From Ottelia alismoides (Eukaryota > Streptophyta > Magnoliopsida > Alismatales > Hydrocharitaceae), in contig JAZKJV010009620.1 in assembly GCA_037367405.1 (NCBI GenBank), positions 726,803 to 790,802 on the forward strand: DNA of 64,000 nt, in the 5' to 3' direction. Position numbers and translations under genes: made by a program. How positions within the stretch are numbered: the stretch's first letter is position 1; each line of letters begins with the position of its first letter. Below are positions 1-11,240 of the stretch, piece after piece. Under the pieces are notes generated by a model. That model was not told the DNA's origin, did no database searches, and worked only from the letters and a program-made list of their open reading frames with translations.

Positions 1-638
1 CAGGCTTGTACAAAAATAAAATGCATTCAAAAGTATGTGAATATGTTGTAAAGTCAATAAGCAAGCTTGAGTCCAAAGTCATATATGTGAGCCTGCAGCT
101 GGATGACTTGACTACACTAGTCTTGCATCCTAGGATAGGTAGCTACACTGGCTACCGTCCATTCTTCTCTTCACCCCCTCCTCTTGAGCTGGTTGCCACT
201 TGAACTTAGAAGGGAATACCCCGCTCCTCGAGGAAGGAGTTACTGGATTGGGGAATCATTGGGTTGTCATACTGGAGAAGACAATCTCTTTGTAATTCTA
301 GTTGGGGAGAGCCACTATCACTTACACTGTACGAGTCAGATTCAAAGTCGTAAGGGTTTGCGTATGAGTTGAGATATTTCTAACCTGGCTATTGAGGAGA
401 CTTGGGCAGAGTTTTGGAGTTCTCGAAGGCTGTTGGATTTCAAATTCGGTTCTCATTAAGGTTCCGCCCAGACTAAAATTCCAAAGGTCCGACTTAAGCT
501 CCAAACTTTGATTTTGCGAAGGCAAGTTTTGATAATAAAATTTAATCCACATTTCTTCTTTTTCTTTTCTTTGTTTTTCTTTTATTCACTTATTGCATAA
601 GTGTTTGCTAGGGACTAGCAAAGGCAAGTATAGGGGGA
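1..638 (+). other. 3' untranslated tail of an Athila-type gypsy element (partial)
   Basis: This stretch carries no convincing protein. It ends in a pyrimidine-rich run (about 550-590), the phrase GGGACTAGCAA (about 611-621), then a polypurine tract and an LTR start. Element T, whose identity is clear from its pol, has the same order: GGGACTAGCAA, AAGTATGGGGG, LTR. I therefore read 1-638 as the non-coding 3' part of a plus-strand Athila-group element whose body and 5' LTR lie left of the window. Short open frames here have no family signature. Confidence 0.6.
627..638 (+). other. Polypurine tract of the left-hand element
   Basis: AGTATAGGGGGA lies directly against the LTR start TGATGAATC at 639. 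This is the expected primer for plus-strand DNA synthesis. It shows that LTR A is a 3' LTR and that the element reads left to right. Confidence 0.7.
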
Positions 639-853
639 TGATGAATCTACGTTTCATCATCTTTATTCTATCATTTTGGCCTTAAAACCCCTAGTAAATG
701 CGTGTAAGTACTGTTAATTTAGGCATTTTAGCATTCATGCATCATTGTGTAAATATTGTATGAAACGTGGTTTTTAATCCCAAAATTATAGAATAAAGAA
801 AAGAAAAGAAAACGAATAAAATATTGTAAATATTTTATGACCCAAAACCCCGA

Positions 854-879
854 GACCTAGGCATCTCGATGACTAGGTC
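854..879 (+). promoter_or_regulatory. Conserved inverted-repeat box in the U3 of family L LTRs
   Basis: GACCTAG (854-860) and CTAGGTC (873-879) flank a 12-nt spacer. The same box, with one arm base changed, is at 54257-54282 in LTR B, within a block that is much better preserved than its surroundings. Function is unknown. Confidence 0.4.
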
Positions 880-1798
880 GACAAGGAATTAAGTAGGGGG
901 AGATATGGGCCAAAATACAATAAAAATACTTTTATTTCAATCTTTATTCATTTTGGGAACTATTTTTAGTTCCACTTTTCACACTTCAAATAAAGAAACT
1001 TTGTACATGAAAGTTGTAGATAATTAAATAAATAAAAATACAAAATTGATTTCACTCAAAAATAATGTACAGATAAAAAGTTATGGACTGAATAAAATTC
1101 CAGAATCCTAACTTCTCAGACCTGTATCTCTCAAATAAAAACTCGAAATGTGTCAAACTCACTTTTAATTGCATATAATGTAAAATAAGCTATTTAATGG
1201 CGGTGGTTTCGCATTTAGCGGAGCTACTATTTGAAAGTTGAGATTTGGACTCCTATTATATACTTGTACATATTAAAATATTTAATTTATTATTTATTCA
1301 TTATTTTTATATTTTTATAATTTTATAATTTTATAAATATTACTTATAATATATATGTCCACTAAAATAGTAATAAAAACCTAAAGAAAATATAAAATAA
1401 AAATATTTGTATATATCATACATAGATATCATACTTGTATATATTCCTATAGTATTAACACTTCTATCTTATTAAGTGTATAAAACACTTCAGAAAAATA
1501 AAATAAAAATACTTTTAAGTGTATAAAAATATTTTACAAATTTATAAAATAATAAACAAAAATAAATAAATCAAATATACAAGATAAAAAATAAAATAAT
1601 AAAATATATAGAAGAATATACCTATAAAGGCTATAAAAGGTAACTTCTAAATTATTAATCTAGAAAAAATAAATAAAAAATTACCATAAAATAATTTCTA
1701 AAATAATAAATAATTTTAATTTAATAGACTAAACTTAATAAATTCAATTACTATTTTGAAATGATTTTTGAAGTATTTTCTAGGGGATTTTTCCTGTT

Positions 1799-1851
1799 GG
1801 TCCACGTGGACCAACCAGGTTGGTCTGACAGTTGACCTCCGGTCAACTGTC
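1799..1851 (+). promoter_or_regulatory. Three successive palindromes: G-box and inverted W-boxes
   Basis: GGTCCACGTGGACC (1799-1812) contains the bZIP/bHLH core CACGTG. ACCAACC/GGTTGGT (1810-1824) follows. Then GACAGTTGACC (1827-1837) and GGTCAACTGTC (1841-1851) form perfect 11-bp arms holding two opposed WRKY cores (TTGACC). LTR C has the same G-box and opposed W-boxes at 62423-62474. A role as an enhancer upstream of the LTR start site is inferred. Confidence 0.5.
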
Positions 1852-4511
1852 TGACCTCCTCCTGTAGATTGTCAGGACGTTGTTTTTTGCCATCTTCGAG
1901 GATTTTTACAGATCACGTCTTGCATCCTTTGGCAATATGGTCTTCGTGACTTTTTATCCTCGAAGATCGGTGATACACGCCCAGATGAAATATTGGGCTT
2001 TGGATCACTGCTCCGCCTCGTGCGCCTCGTTCTTTGACGCCACTTCATCAACCCTACAAAAGGACGTCCCCGACTTTCCTTCTCTCTTGATCACTCTTCC
2101 TCCACCTTCACTGAGTGTGCTAGTGTTCTTCGAGTACCTGGTGACAGCAGCCACCCAGAGCACTCCTTCGTGTGGAGGTTGGCGTCGAATCGAGGTTGAT
2201 CCATTCCCTCATCGGAGCTCCGCCGCGAGCTCGCTCCGTCGTCTTTGGTGAGCCTTCCTCCCTTCTTTTTCCATTTTTATGTAGCTTAAGGTTAGCCTAG
2301 GTTAGGTCTATAACAGATTATCGTTCCGATTGGTATTTTGTCGTGAATCCGCTCTCGATTCCACGACGGAGCTCTGCTCTGCCTCCGACTTCTGGCCACC
2401 TCCGTCATCCACAGCCTACGTGATCACCTCCATCTCCTTCTTTGTCACTCCGTCATCATGAATTACCCATCCATCCACCTTGATCTCGCCCAGATCAAGC
2501 TACACGAGCCCCGTTCTCCGCCGACCGTCGGAGCTCCACGCTCGAGCCACAAACGGCTTCCATTATCCCTCAAAACGCCACACCGGGCTTCGCCTTTTTG
2601 CTGTGCTTCTAACCCTGCAGGAAAGAGCCCAAGAGGAGGCTCCTGTGAGCCTCTACTACCCCGGGAAGCACGTCCCAGGTCATCTCCGCTGTCCGGCAAA
2701 GTCTCGCCATCTCAGCTCCGGTTGAGACCCTCGTTCGACGCGGAGCAACCCCAGGAGTCTTTTGCCCTTACTCCTGGGCCGTGAGAGGTCGTGTGTCGGC
2801 CACCATCGTCGCTCGAAGCGACCTTCAGGCAAAGTTCTTCCAACGCCTTCCACGACCGTCCGATCAAGAGCGAGCACCAGATTCACCCACAGTCGTTGGA
2901 CTTTCGAGAGCAGCGGTCGTCAGATCACATCAGAGCTTCCAATCTCCGCCGTCTGCTGCGAAGGGGTATCGCGCGCCCTCGTCACGCCACGTGTTTAAGT
3001 GAACGGCGCTGAGTCGTTCGATCGTGCCTAAGGTGGGCATTTTGCAAATCAGCCCCGCCTATTTTGCGTATTTATTATTTAATCTAGAAACTTTTCCAGG
3101 TAGTTGTTTAACTTTTGTAATAGTTAAACTTAGGCCCCTAACCTTTTTTAGATTTGCACTTTAGTCCTCGGCCACGTCACCTCACGTGACGTAGCACGTG
3201 GTTTTGGGGATTTTGCACTAATGTTCCTGAACTTTCTGATAATTACAATTATACCCATGTGCGTAGTTAAGTGAATATATTTTTGGGTTATTTGCACTCC
3301 CATCCTGACGATTTTTGTTATTTTGCAATTATACCACTATGAACGGTAGAACACGTGCTTCGCGTGATTTTTCTTTGGTAAAATTACAACCAGGCCCTTG
3401 AACTTTGCTCTATTTACAGAAGTTCCCTGCTAGAAATGTATTTTCTCTTTGTTGATTCTATTTATTGCATGCATCTATAATTTCCTAAAAAATCCACAAA
3501 AATCATTGTAACCTCCTTTTGTAGTGTAGTATAACACATATTTTTATTTTGCATTGTTATCGCAGTTTATTATTTATAAAAATTCAAAACACGCATTTTC
3601 AGCATTGTTTGCATCATCAAATCCATAAAAATTACATAAACATCTCAGAAAATTCTCAAAAAAATATATTTTGTGTGTTTGCATATCTTTTAGCTCCAGA
3701 CCAAAAATCATAAAAAATATAAAAGAAAACCCCTAAAAATTATAAAACCCTAAAAAGCTTCCAAAAAATATTAAAAATACTAGAAAACTCATAAAAATAC
3801 CATTTTTGTTTCCAAATTTTCTTTGTTTTATTATCTTTGTTTTTAAATTAGTTTGAGGAATTTTGGAGCCAGTTTGATATTTGTTATCCTCAGATTAATT
3901 TCGGCCAACCCTTTTTTCCACTGTTCACTAGTATTTTTTACTAAAAATTACCAAAAAAATAATAAAAATCTAGAAAAATCACAAAAAACATTATAAAAAT
4001 ATAAACAGCCTAAAAACATTTCATTCCCTGAATTTTCCCTATTTGTATCTAATTTTACAAATACTTATTCTTTTCCTTTTCTTACTTTGTATATATAATT
4101 TATTTCATCTTTTTAAAGGAAAAGAAAATATAAAAAATATAAAACATAAAAAGAAAATAGAAAATCAGAAAATTAAAATCAAAATACAAAAATATAAAAC
4201 TAAAAATTAAATAAAAAATTTTAAATTAAAAACCCTTCAAAAATTTCCATTTGGCTATGTAGTATACCAGACATAAGGCTCTTGACTTTTATTTTGTCTG
4301 CTTTACACCTGTGCTTCCTGTGTTCAACCCCTACTTGCTTGCCATTATACATTCTTAGTAGGGTATAATAAATTTTAATCCTTGCTCTTGATTGCTTGAT
4401 TGATTGTGCGGGTTAATTATTGATCAACATGAAGGCTTGAGTAGTCGCCTCAGCGACAGTGAGTCTGATTTGTCAGACCATTATTTAGCGGCTCTCGTCT
4501 TTTCATTTTCA

Positions 4512-6320
4512 CACCCCCATTTTCACGTGACATTTAGATCGCCTTTTCTTCCCTCCGCGACCTCTACCATTTGACTCAACTCTTCTCCGAGCTCGTCGGA
4601 GAAGAGGACCAAGCCTCCATCTTCTTCGCTCCATTAGGCTTCCGCTTCATTCACCACGCCTCGTCTACTATTGCTTCGGCTACGTGGTACTAACTCTGCA
4701 GGCTAAAACATCATCTCAATGGTCGGAGCATCACCGGCGAAGACGTCTCATGCATCGCATCCGGCGACCAGGCGTTGACGACCTCCTCTAGAACTTGACG
4801 CAGTTCGCCTGGTCTCTCAGCTCCATCGACGAACTTCCAGAAGCCTCCCGGAAGCTCCTCCGGGACTGAGTAAGCAAGGCAGAGCTAGGAGATCCTCGCC
4901 AGAGCTATGAAGCCGCTGCCACCGTCGGGGCGGAGGAAGAAGGACTGAAGCTACAACTGCCGTTGGATTCACCTCCCCTGTGATCATCCAACGGCTATCA
5001 TTCATCTACGTCGCCTCCTCCATAAGCTACAGCAGCCAATCGATCTCCTTGATCGGACGATTCACGATCGGCCACGTCAGCTACACCGAACCGCAGTAAC
5101 CAACAGACAGGCTTGTAGCATCCTACCCTCCTCTGAGGCTGAGCCACCTTCCTAACCTCCTCTTCAGGGTTAACCGAAGCTCCAGAGGCCACCACGTGGA
5201 GGTCAGGCCCGAAGCAACATCTAAGCCTCGTTAGGTAAGTTGTAGCCGTGCCCCTGCAAGTTCTGGAAATTGCATTTACGTCCCCGCCAGTCAGCATCAC
5301 GTGAGTTGCACGTGGTCCCTGGGTTATTTGCACCCATACCCTCATCAGTATAGGTAATTGCATTTCAGTCCTGTTAGCATGTTTCTGTGTTAATCAATTT
5401 ATTTTTTTATTTTGCATGCATACCCCTGTGTCTGCATGTTTATTTTAACACTCATTTATCACCATTTCTTAATTCAAAAAATTATATCTTGTAGAACATC
5501 TTAAGTTTTACCATTCTAAAGGCTTGTTATATTTTTGTGAGCTTCAAAGAATTTAAGCTAATTCTTTTTGTGAAAAATTGCATATTTTCCTACTGTATGC
5601 CTTTAATTAATTATTAAATTTATTGTTGCTCCAAAAATCACCAAAAAAATCACAATAGTTATAGTTTAAGTAGTTTTCCATTATACCCAAAAATCACATC
5701 ATTTTCATGTATAACGTGGCCTTAATAAATTAATTTGTGTTTTGCTTAATTGATTTTTAATATGTCATAAATTAATTAGTTTGAGGTCTAGTAATTTTCC
5801 TGGATTCATGTCACATAGAAGTATCTAGGATAATATTTATATCTGAAAATGATTAAATTTGATATTTATTAAAAGTAATTTTGCAAAAATCACTCTGCAT
5901 TCATTTTTAATTCCTAGTAAATTTATATGGAGTCAGAAAATTTCAAAAACAATGCATTAGCTTAATTTCATTACATTTAACATTTAGGCCAAGGTTTATA
6001 ATTTTTGTACTTAATTTGACTATACTTCACATTTTTAACCCTCGAATTTTGCCTGAATTGCATTGCATTTCTTAAATTACATAAAAAACCAAAAAAAATT
6101 CTCTTGAAAACCTAACATCAGAATAGACTTTGAATTAGTCTAAGGAAAAAGTTACCTCCCTGAGTTCGACCATGGGCTTGCCCAAGTAAAATAAAATTTG
6201 TAGCTACGTTTATTTGACAAATTAATCAAAGTGGTTTTGATAAGTCCGATTTTACCCGACTCCAACGACATCATTAAATTTAATCGTTAATGCGGTTGAA
6301 TTAGGAAGGGTAAGCCACAA
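4512..6320 (+). repeat. Diverged LTR-like fragment M
   Basis: The sequence begins abruptly after LTR A in CT- and GC-rich leader-like DNA (about 4530-5240). It passes through TTTGCA and ATACCCCTG phrases (about 5265-5420), then AT-rich DNA. Near 6155-6190 it reads GAGTTCGACCATGGGCTTGCCCAAGTAAA, similar to the 3' part of R's LTRs (minus strand near 41080). It is probably the older LTR into which the left-hand element inserted. An inverted pair CCGTTGGAT (4960-4968) and ATCCAACGG (4986-4994) is present. No coding gene is supported. Confidence 0.45.
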
Positions 6321-7620
6321 CTTTTCACTATTCCCCTACGTGAGGAGCACATGGGGCAGGAAAGATTACGTCTGTGCCCCCCAAAAGCTTCAAGAAATCA
6401 TAAGAAGACCACCGCCCTTACTGACATCATCGTCACATGCGGGGCACATGAATCATTGGAAAATTTTCACCGGCACCCTTGGATTTCTTGAATTCTCGAG
6501 CACATCCCTATTAGCAAAGGCATTTGCAATGGACGTTCTGGGGGATATTTTGCATCCACACCCCTGCATTTTCGTTCAATCACGCATCAGTCCTTGGCTT
6601 CTAAAGGCAGGTGACGCTCACATGCTTCTTCAAAAAAATTACATCAGAGCCTAGGAAGTTTTCATTATTTACAGATAAGTCCTCTAGAGACCTCATTGAA
6701 AATAAACTGTTTATTTTTATTACATTTTAATCCCTAGATCTTTAGTTTTGAATAACTTTCTCATTCGAACTCTATTTTTTACATACAAAATGTCATTTTA
6801 AAGGTTATTCAGTACTCTATCATACCATATATCTTGTGAATCGATCTTTTATAATGACTATTAGTAGAAGATCTTTGTTGATTTATGTAGGTTGAATTCT
6901 AACGTTGTATGTTTTATTTTATCAAGATAATCAATGATTTGTTTTGCAAGGATTCCAATGAGGATTTTTATTTGATCATTCCTCTTGTGGTTATTGAGGA
7001 TCATTCTTTAAGGATCTAATTTCCATAGGGGACTTCATTGTGGAGATTATATCGGACTAATTCTCTTCTATAATCGATCTTACCCTTTGAGAATTAATCT
7101 TTGCAAGGGTGTGTTCAAGGATGATTTAATTTAGTTCTCGATATTTTAACTGATCAAACTTTATTTATCTGAGGATTAAAAGTGAGAGAATTTTGAGATC
7201 ACCATTTGAGGATTATTTTTTGATCTCCTTATTGATCATATAGCTTGTAGCTTGGATCACTCTGATAGATATATTTCTCGAATCATCTTATTTGACCTGT
7301 GATTTTAATTTTAAGAAATTGATTAATTTATTTGGATTAAAATCATAATCACAGATCCTATGCTTATTCCCTCTGTCTATTTTATTTTTTCTCGCATTTC
7401 ATCATTGCATTTCTTTTCTTTTTATTTCATTTTATTTCCAGACATAGAAATAAACCTAGCATATAATTAATTATTGGAATCAATCTAAAACCATGTAACT
7501 AAAAGTCATTGTTCCTTGTGTTTGACCTTGGTAGATTTACCAAGTAAAAATTATCCAAATATTCAAATGTGTGGGTTTTACCGAGCTATTTTCGCCACCT
7601 ATACTACGATAAGATATGAC
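6321..7620 (+). repeat. Second diverged LTR-like fragment N
   Basis: It starts again with leader-like DNA and a TTTTGCATCC / CACCCCTGC phrase (about 6550-6580). It becomes AT-rich and ends with TTTGACCTTGG and CCAAGTAAA (about 7520-7550), recalling the end of M and of R's LTRs. M followed by N looks like two truncated LTRs in the same orientation, or one LTR with an internal duplication. I cannot tell which. Confidence 0.35.
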
Positions 7621-7951
7621 TATTAACGTGGTGCAAAATATCGGCTCGTCATGGACGTACTTTGGACAACAAGGTCAAGTACATATTTACATTAAGGGTA
7701 CACTAATATCTCAATCAGAGATGTGTAGGCTTGTCTCGCATACATTATTGATATAAAATCCCTAGATCAGATGATCTAGGACGTTAAGGTAGTTTGCGAC
7801 TTTCATGAAGTGTTTACCACTAGGGTAGGAAACTGAGTTCAAGGTCGTGTGATGTCATATGCCTATCTGATCTCCATTCCTTCCTATAGGAGAGCACCTG
7901 CCAATCTAAAAAAGCTCAAGGTGCAATAGCATGAGTTTCTTGAGAAGGGAT
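7621..7951. other. Unassigned stretch
   Basis: No coding or family signal is visible. The near-perfect 20-bp palindrome CCTAGATCAGATGATCTAGG lies at 7761-7780. Confidence 0.4.
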
Positions 7952-9815
7952 TGAAGGGTGAGGGTTTTTCCCCATGCAACACGGAAGCTTGGAGATCAGA
8001 TCAAATCCGATCTAGGTCAACTAGTCGCACTAGTTGGTATAGCCGCAGAAAAATAAAAAAATTATAAATGAAACCACATGGCTTGAAACCTTTCCCATAT
8101 CGTTTTATCACGATCACACAAGTTTAGGCTTACCTCTTGAAGTGTGGTTGTGACCTAAAGCCTCTAAGCGAAGTGGCCTCCTAACTCAAGTCCACTTCAA
8201 CAAAAGTGCACTTGCAGGCGTGTAAATGACATGTGATTCCTGCAATCCTGAATGGTAATATGAATGTGGAACCTCCTGATTTCATCTCAAGAAATCCAAT
8301 GTATTCTTCACGAGAATGAGGCATCGAAGAAGATCAAGTTCCTCAAGCGATTGGTTCGGCAGCACAATGACAACACGATGACAATTGTGATCTCAACCAA
8401 CCTAGGGAAAGGGGACAACCAAGGGTTGTGGTGGGAGATGGTGGGGAAATGTGGAAGAATAAGAGAAAGAGAGAGTTTAATTTTGAAACAATTGGATTCA
8501 TGTGTTATCACTATAGAGGGCTAGGGTTAGCCTCTCTTTTATAAAAAAATTGGAAGTCCATGTATCCTTATCCATGTGCTCTTAAAAATAGTTTGTTGAA
8601 ATAAACTCGTGCTTCTTCCAAGTCACACAATCTCAAAGAAATAAGTTTAAAATAGTATCCAAACTTACTTCTTTGATTAAATTAATTAATCAATGAGTAA
8701 CATTTTGATAATTGTTGCCTCTATATACTTTCCTTATTTTTGCGAATGGCCACCATGGTGTAATAAACATGGTCGTCCACTCTCAAAGAGGAGTGTAAGG
8801 AGTCAATTCCATTATTTCTCAAAATTTTACTTAAATAAATAATTAATTGAATAATCACTAAATAATTCCAAATTATTTGCGACAATTGCAGTTAGACCAT
8901 TGACTATTAAAAATTACATCCTTCCATCCAAAAAACAATGTAAATCACATTTACATTAAATTGTATAATATGAATCCAATTCACATCAACTTATAAATTA
9001 TTAATCTCATTCACAATTAATTATCGCCATGATATTGTGTATCATATCCACATTATCCATAGCTAATGTTATCCACATTATTCCCACTAATGATGATTAA
9101 ATCCAATTTAATTATCCAAGATGTATCTGTACACATGTTTAAATAATGTGAATCATATCCACATTATTTGTGATAATTAAATCCTATTTAATTATCCAAT
9201 TTTCCAATTCTCAGATAATATTTCTCATGAAACAATTCTCAAACTCTTTCATGAATTGTATGCATTCTCCCAGATACTTTAAGGTAAGGTCAGGTGATTT
9301 TATATGCTATGTATAGTGACTTGGATAGTGAGATCTATATCATATTCGGATCTAGAAGAATACTCAGAAGTGTTTTATTATATCAGACATAATATCCCAT
9401 TTTCTCATTGCATTCCAATCACATTCGGATCAATGACTAACAATTGGATCAAGATCGGATATCCAATCCACTTAGAGGAGTCACTAAAATCAAAACCTAT
9501 TTAATCACTCCCTTAGAATGGAAACATCATGATATACAATCATTTAACATTACATCACCCTGAAGTATTATGAATACTCATAAATTCTGCATAGTAGAAG
9601 ACAATGATCAAACCAAAAGTTTTGATCTCATTTTGGACTGTCTCCTTAAGGGTTTTATTATTAACTTTCTCATCCGATCATTGGGAGTTGGTATTATCAT
9701 ATGCTTTCCAAAATTATATACCATACCAACAAATTATATCTTGCTTCAAAGCGAGATGATCATCGATGGAATTTGGTTGGTCTTAATATCTCATGACATT
9801 GGAGGATTTGATCAT
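7952..9815 (-). repeat. LTR W, reversed Angela/TAR-like copia LTR, right end unclear
   Basis: The left end TGAAGGGTGAGGG and the following text parallel LTR Z: ACGGAAGC, then the ACTAGTTG phrase, AAACCACATG, a GTTGTGA block and GTGACTTGGATA. The parallels continue to ATATCTCATGA near 9800, after which W and Z diverge. The TATA element is at the same relative place as in Z. I found no TG...CA right end or TSD, so the LTR is truncated or strongly diverged beyond 9815. The frame at 8264-8524 is LTR sequence. Confidence 0.6.
8531..8543 (-). promoter_or_regulatory. TATA box of LTR W
   Basis: On the minus strand this reads TATAAAAGAGAGG. Copies Y (49364) and Z (58308-58316) have TATAAAAGG at the same place, and X (45558) has TATATAAG. 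Confidence 0.55.
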
Positions 9816-10180
9816 CTCCAACTGTGTTATAATTGTTTTTCACAGTACTATTGTACTCACTTTGGGATGGCTTATCCCAGTCCAATGGTCGTGGATTTTG
9901 ATGTTTACAGGTGGAAAAATCTTTTTTTGCAGGTACACTTCCAATACTATTGAGCCAAACACTTTATTTGGTAATAATTTAGGATCACACTTATCCATAT
10001 CTCCATTGTTAACAAACCAAATTTACATAAATGCCCGACTAACATAAATGATTAAATATTTTAAGATTATTTTATAGTCTCATTTGTAGAACGTACAAAT
10101 GTATGACGTAAAGTGATCTTAAAGGATTACATTTATGTTAGCTTTCCTTAGTTCGTAACATGGACTAAGGGGGCCTTAAA
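9816..10180. other. Unassigned AT-rich stretch
   Basis: It may be a highly diverged continuation of LTR W. The open frames here (for example 9570-9953) run across W and show no protein family signature. Confidence 0.3.
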
Positions 10181-10435
10181 GATTCAAACTTACTAAAAGG
10201 TGTTCGTTGTCACAAGCTGTTTGTTTCTGATAGAAATTCGATTCCATAACCCCTTCCTCTTCGGTATACAAAATTAATCAAAATTTACTATCAAAATAAT
10301 CACCAATATAATTATTTTGAAAGTTGATTGCGATTGATTTTTGAGGTATACAGGAGAGGTGCAGGGTTATGCTGCCGAAATTTCCTCAAGAACAAATAGC
10401 TTGCGACAACGAGCATCTTTTAGTAAGTTTGAATC
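10181..10435. mobile_element. Foldback MITE or long-hairpin locus, 255 bp
   Basis: Almost the whole unit is one inverted repeat. The left arm begins GATTCAAACTTACTAAAAG (10181). The right arm, read on the minus strand from 10435, begins with the same 19 bases. The arms continue with scattered mismatches through TCGTTGT, CAAGCT, CATAACCC, GTATAC and AAAATAAT to a loop near 10302-10313. It carries no protein. Size and full-length symmetry suit a foldback MITE; a single-stem small-RNA precursor is the alternative. No clear TSD was found. Confidence 0.7.
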
Positions 10436-10504
10436 CTTTTGGATGGGCTTAAGTGATAACATAAATTCTTGAGGCTATATTTCCACTGAATAAACTCATC
10501 ATAA

Positions 10505-10696
10505 GATGACATAGATGAAGCATTCTCACCAACACATGAACGAATAAATGTGACAGAAGAAGTCCCAATCATCGAATCGATTCGATTGGTTGATAATGAG
10601 GTGTTATGTGTTGACCTACAAGATGATTCTGACTCCACAAATGATGATTCAGAAAACTCGGAATTGAAGAAATTTCATTTAATCCCACCGAAATAA
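10505..10696 (+). other. Acidic open stretch, possible exon or transposon remnant
   Basis: Sixty-three codons are open between TAA at 10502 and TAA at 10694, with no ATG start. The translation is acidic and hydrophilic near its end (DDSDSTNDDSENSELKK). That is less random-looking than its AT-rich surroundings. I recognise no family. It could be the last exon of a decayed gene or of a DNA transposon. Confidence 0.2.
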
Positions 10697-11240
10697 ATAA
10701 CTAGAATTTAATGTGATAATAAATTATCACAGAAGAAATGTTGGTGTTTATCATATCTCATAGTCACACTATATGAAATTGTCTAACTAATAACAAGGAT
10801 GTTTATCATATCTCATATCTACACTAGAAAGGATGTTTGTAGGCATGGAGATAATTATAGTTATTGTTGTTCACAAGTTATACTTAATATGAATTATTTA
10901 AGCACAAATATACAATAATGATATTCCAATATCGTAATTTTAGTCATTATAAAAAAATCAACTATACTAACAAGAATAAAGGTTCTAATTGACTTTCTAT
11001 CCTTTATATTCTACAAAGTTAAGACCTAATGTTGGTTGTGTCATTTTATCGAACACCTGCTACGCATAAAATTTTACATATAATCAGACAACCACAATTA
11101 AATATAATAAGAATATAGTGATTAATTCTTATCCTAAACATGTAAAAAATATTCAAATACGTATGGTATATACAAAATATCAAACAAGAAAACCAAAAAA
11201 TTAAAACCTAAATTTATCAAAACAAGACAAATATAATGAA
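10697..11240. other. AT-rich stretch, nothing identified
   Basis: It contains no coding, LTR or clear repeat signal. The expected left end of the CACTA element was looked for here and not found. Confidence 0.4.

Larger units (their letters stand above)
639..4511 (+). repeat. LTR A, 3' LTR of an Athila-type element (family L)
   Basis: The LTR begins TGATGAATCTACG straight after the polypurine tract. Its start, internal order and end match LTR B (54042) and the visible part of LTR C (61665). The shared order is: AT-rich U3 with a GACCTAG/CTAGGTC inverted pair (854-879), a cluster of palindromes (1799-1851), a GC-rich transcribed-leader-like part (about 1860-3010), then TTTGCA/CCCCTG phrases (about 3030-3440). 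The end is placed at TTTTCA (4511) by alignment with B, whose end is fixed by a TSD; 4513 is also possible. Length is about 3.87 kb. Open frames in 1880-3012 lie on both strands and are GC-rich LTR sequence, not genes. Confidence 0.75.

Noticed and set aside
2458..3012. Several GC-rich open frames on both strands that look like a small gene
   Set aside because: They lie in the leader-like part of LTR A, overlap in three frames and two strands, and have counterparts by position in LTRs B and C. Composition, not coding, explains them.
6340..6654. 104-codon frame starting MRSTWGRKDYVC
   Set aside because: It coincides with the TTTGCA/CCCCTG module of fragment N and has no family features or conserved neighbours.
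9570..9953. 127-codon frame
   Set aside because: It overlaps the reversed copia LTR W, has no domain, and similar text in LTR Z is not open.
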